Origin: Oribacterium sp. oral taxon 078 str. F0262
GTDB taxonomy: Bacteria > Bacillota > Clostridia > Lachnospirales > Lachnospiraceae
Assembly (NCBI RefSeq): GCF_000160135.1
Contig: NZ_GG729934.1
Coordinates: 128,499-192,498 of the forward strand
DNA: 64,000 nucleotides
Direction: 5' to 3'
The notes beneath the pieces were generated by a model that was not told the origin of the DNA, ran no database searches, and saw only the letters and a program-made list of their open reading frames with translations. A program made the position numbers and the translations under genes. Of this stretch, positions 62,541 to 64,000 are shown piece by piece (position 1 is the stretch's first letter; every line of letters begins with the position of its first letter).

Positions 62541-64000
62541 ATGGCAAAGGGAGAGAGCGCAGAGTATAAGTACGATGTCTTTATCAGCTATCGCCATGTC
62601 AGGCCGGATGCGGATATCGCGAGGAGTCTCCACCGGCTTTTAGAGACCTTTCCCATTCCGAAATCTCTTCGTTCCTCCGGCTGGCTCGGGAGATCCTTTC
62701 TCGACCGGGAGGAGCTCACGGCCGGGGATCTCACGGATTCCATCCGGGAGGGAATCGGAAGATCGAGATATCTGATCTCTGTCTGTTCTCGCAGGACGAG
62801 ATTCTCTCCCTGGTGTCTGAAGGAGATCGAGCTCTTTCGGAGCCTTCACGGGGATGAGAGGATACTGGTGCTCCTTTTAGAGGGAGAGCCGGAGGAAGTC
62901 TTCCCGGAGGCACTGAAGAGCTTAAAGAGGAGCAAAGAGGGGGAGGAGCGGAGGAGGGAGCTTCTCGCGGCGGATATTCGGACGAAGGCGGTGAAAAGCC
63001 CTGATTTTTGCGGCTATGAGAAGCTGAGTGCCCCGAAGCTTGGTATCTTCCGAAAGGAGGCTCTGAAGCTCCTTCGGGAGACGGAGATCTACAGGCTTAT
63101 GGCGGGGATGCTCGGAATCAGCTACGGGGATCTTAGGCAGAGAGGGCGGGAGAGGAGGCTTCGGCTTTTGCTTTCGATCAGCGGAATGGTGCTCGGCGTG
63201 AGTCTCATCTTCCTATTCTGTCTTTGGAATCTCTACCGCCGCTCCGTCCGCTCGGAGCGAAGGGCCAGGCAGCAGACCGCGATTATGATTCTGAACTATG
63301 CGGACTCGGCTCTCGCAAGAGGAGATCGGCTCTCCTCTCTTTTGATCGCGGACAGGGCCATGGACTATGTCTCGGATTCCATGGAGGAGATCGACTATAT
63401 CCATTCCCTGGATTATTCCATCCTGAACAGGGCTTTGCTCCGGGAGCCCTACAGCGGGCTCTCCCTCCTTAAGACCGGAAGGGAAGGCCCGTTTTATGCT
63501 GCCCTCGAGGGAGGGAAAAAGCTTCTCGTGATCGGGGAAGACAACGGGATGGAGCTATGGGATATCGAAGGGGGCTTTCGGGAGAGAAGCTGTTCTGCGC
63601 CCTTTCCTCTGGTGAGCCTCGCCGCGGATTCGGAGAGTGGCATTGTCGTGAGCAATTCCTTCGACGGGGAGCTTCTGCTCTGGGATAGGGAACTGAAACG
63701 CTGTCAGAGGATCGGAAATACGGGGGAGAAATATTATACGGAGATGGGGCTTGCGGGCGGCGGGAAATTCCTGCTGGGCTTTCGGAGTCTCTCCGCCTCT
63801 CCCCGCCTCGAGCTTTGGGATATCGAGGGAAAAAGGATTGTCTATACGAAGGAGCTTGGGGAGGGGAAGCAGCTTCTCCAGGTGCTTCCTTCTCCGGACG
63901 GCTCTTTCCTCGCATTCGCTCTCTCGGACAGCTCCGTCATCGAAGTCGGGCTTAAGGATCTGGAGGAGAGAGTCTTACTGGAGCCGGAGGAGGGGAAAAG
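62541..64000 (+). CDS. Membrane-anchored TIR-domain protein with WD40-like repeats, 3' truncated
   Basis: An open frame of at least 486 codons running off the window. Residues about 10-130 form a TIR domain: YDVFISYR, then FLDREELTAGDLTDSI and ISVCSRRTRFSPWCLKEIELF. Glu95 in WCLKE fits the catalytic Glu of NAD-cleaving TIRs. One helix lies at about 207-228, then a linker helix. From about 300 come beta-propeller-like units ending in LWD or LWDIEG. TIR proteins may sense a signal through the outer or regulatory domain and consume or signal with NAD. AGGGAG six bases before the ATG supports the start. Confidence 0.85.
   Translation, partial: MAKGESAEYKYDVFISYRHVRPDADIARSLHRLLETFPIPKSLRSSGWLGRSFLDREELTAGDLTDSIREGIGRSRYLISVCSRRTRFSPWCLKEIELFRSLHGDERILVLLLEGEPEEVFPEALKSLKRSKEGEERRRELLAADIRTKAVKSPDFCGYEKLSAPKLGIFRKEALKLLRETEIYRLMAGMLGISYGDLRQRGRERRLRLLLSISGMVLGVSLIFLFCLWNLYRRSVRSERRARQQTAIMILNYADSALARGDRLSSLLIADRAMDYVSDSMEEIDYIHSLDYSILNRALLREPYSGLSLLKTGREGPFYAALEGGKKLLVIGEDNGMELWDIEGGFRERSCSAPFPLVSLAADSESGIVVSNSFDGELLLWDRELKRCQRIGNTGEKYYTEMGLAGGGKFLLGFRSLSASPRLELWDIEGKRIVYTKELGEGKQLLQVLPSPDGSFLAFALSDSSVIEVGLKDLEERVLLEPEEGK

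Overview
The window is chromosomal DNA from a fairly GC-rich Gram-positive anaerobe, most likely a member of the Lachnospiraceae (Bacillota, Clostridia). This rests on the gene content: an LL-diaminopimelate aminotransferase, a CIRCE-controlled groESL, a tetrahydrofolate riboswitch on folT, QueH, bactofilin, proteins resembling DUF6106 and DUF6449, and cell-wall-binding repeat proteins. Shine-Dalgarno sites are purine-rich and GTG or TTG starts are common. No rRNA, tRNA, CRISPR array or transposase was recognised.

Layout. 1-4.6 kb: a DUF421 membrane protein cut by the window edge, a large zinc-ribbon/coil/TPR/cell-wall-repeat membrane protein with a small coupled partner, and a YitT protein. 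4.6-8.8 kb: a HAD phosphatase and pheST. 9.3-13.0 kb: an ABC exporter convergent with xpt. 13.4-17.7 kb: a hypothetical protein, the riboswitch-controlled folT-folC operon and divergent lrgAB. 17.8-23.5 kb: a secreted M14 carboxypeptidase, glnS, a repeat-bearing membrane protein, luxS and dapL. 23.9-25.2 kb: two small minus-strand genes, one a secreted wall-binding protein. 25.3-32.2 kb: groESL, a DUF6106-like protein, guaB and nadE. 32.5-37.3 kb: an rRNA/tRNA methyltransferase, argF, a small membrane protein, a block of tandem repeats, rpoD-queH and an HPr gene. 37.6-42.9 kb: Mrp-type ATPase and LysR regulator divergent from leuCD, then a YprB-like exonuclease.

43.0-51.9 kb is a citrate/malate fermentation module whose codon use (many CTG and GCC codons) differs from its surroundings, which suggests acquisition by transfer. 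It holds a 2-hydroxycarboxylate transporter, a malic-enzyme-family decarboxylase, a CitA/CitB-type two-component system and citrate lyase citDEF. The accessory genes citC, citX and citG are absent here. A divergent control region carries four phased copies of an 11-bp motif.

52.0-57.2 kb: a MacAB-like efflux system, a bactofilin and an NlpC/P60 endopeptidase. 57.4-62.4 kb: a protein with two flavodoxin-like halves, an XRE regulator divergent from a tiny interrupted ORF with shared operator-like repeats, an amino-acid ABC transporter (binding protein and permease only) and a GNAT acetyltransferase. The window ends inside a membrane-anchored TIR protein with a WD40-like C-terminal region, the best candidate for an NAD-dependent signalling or defence protein.
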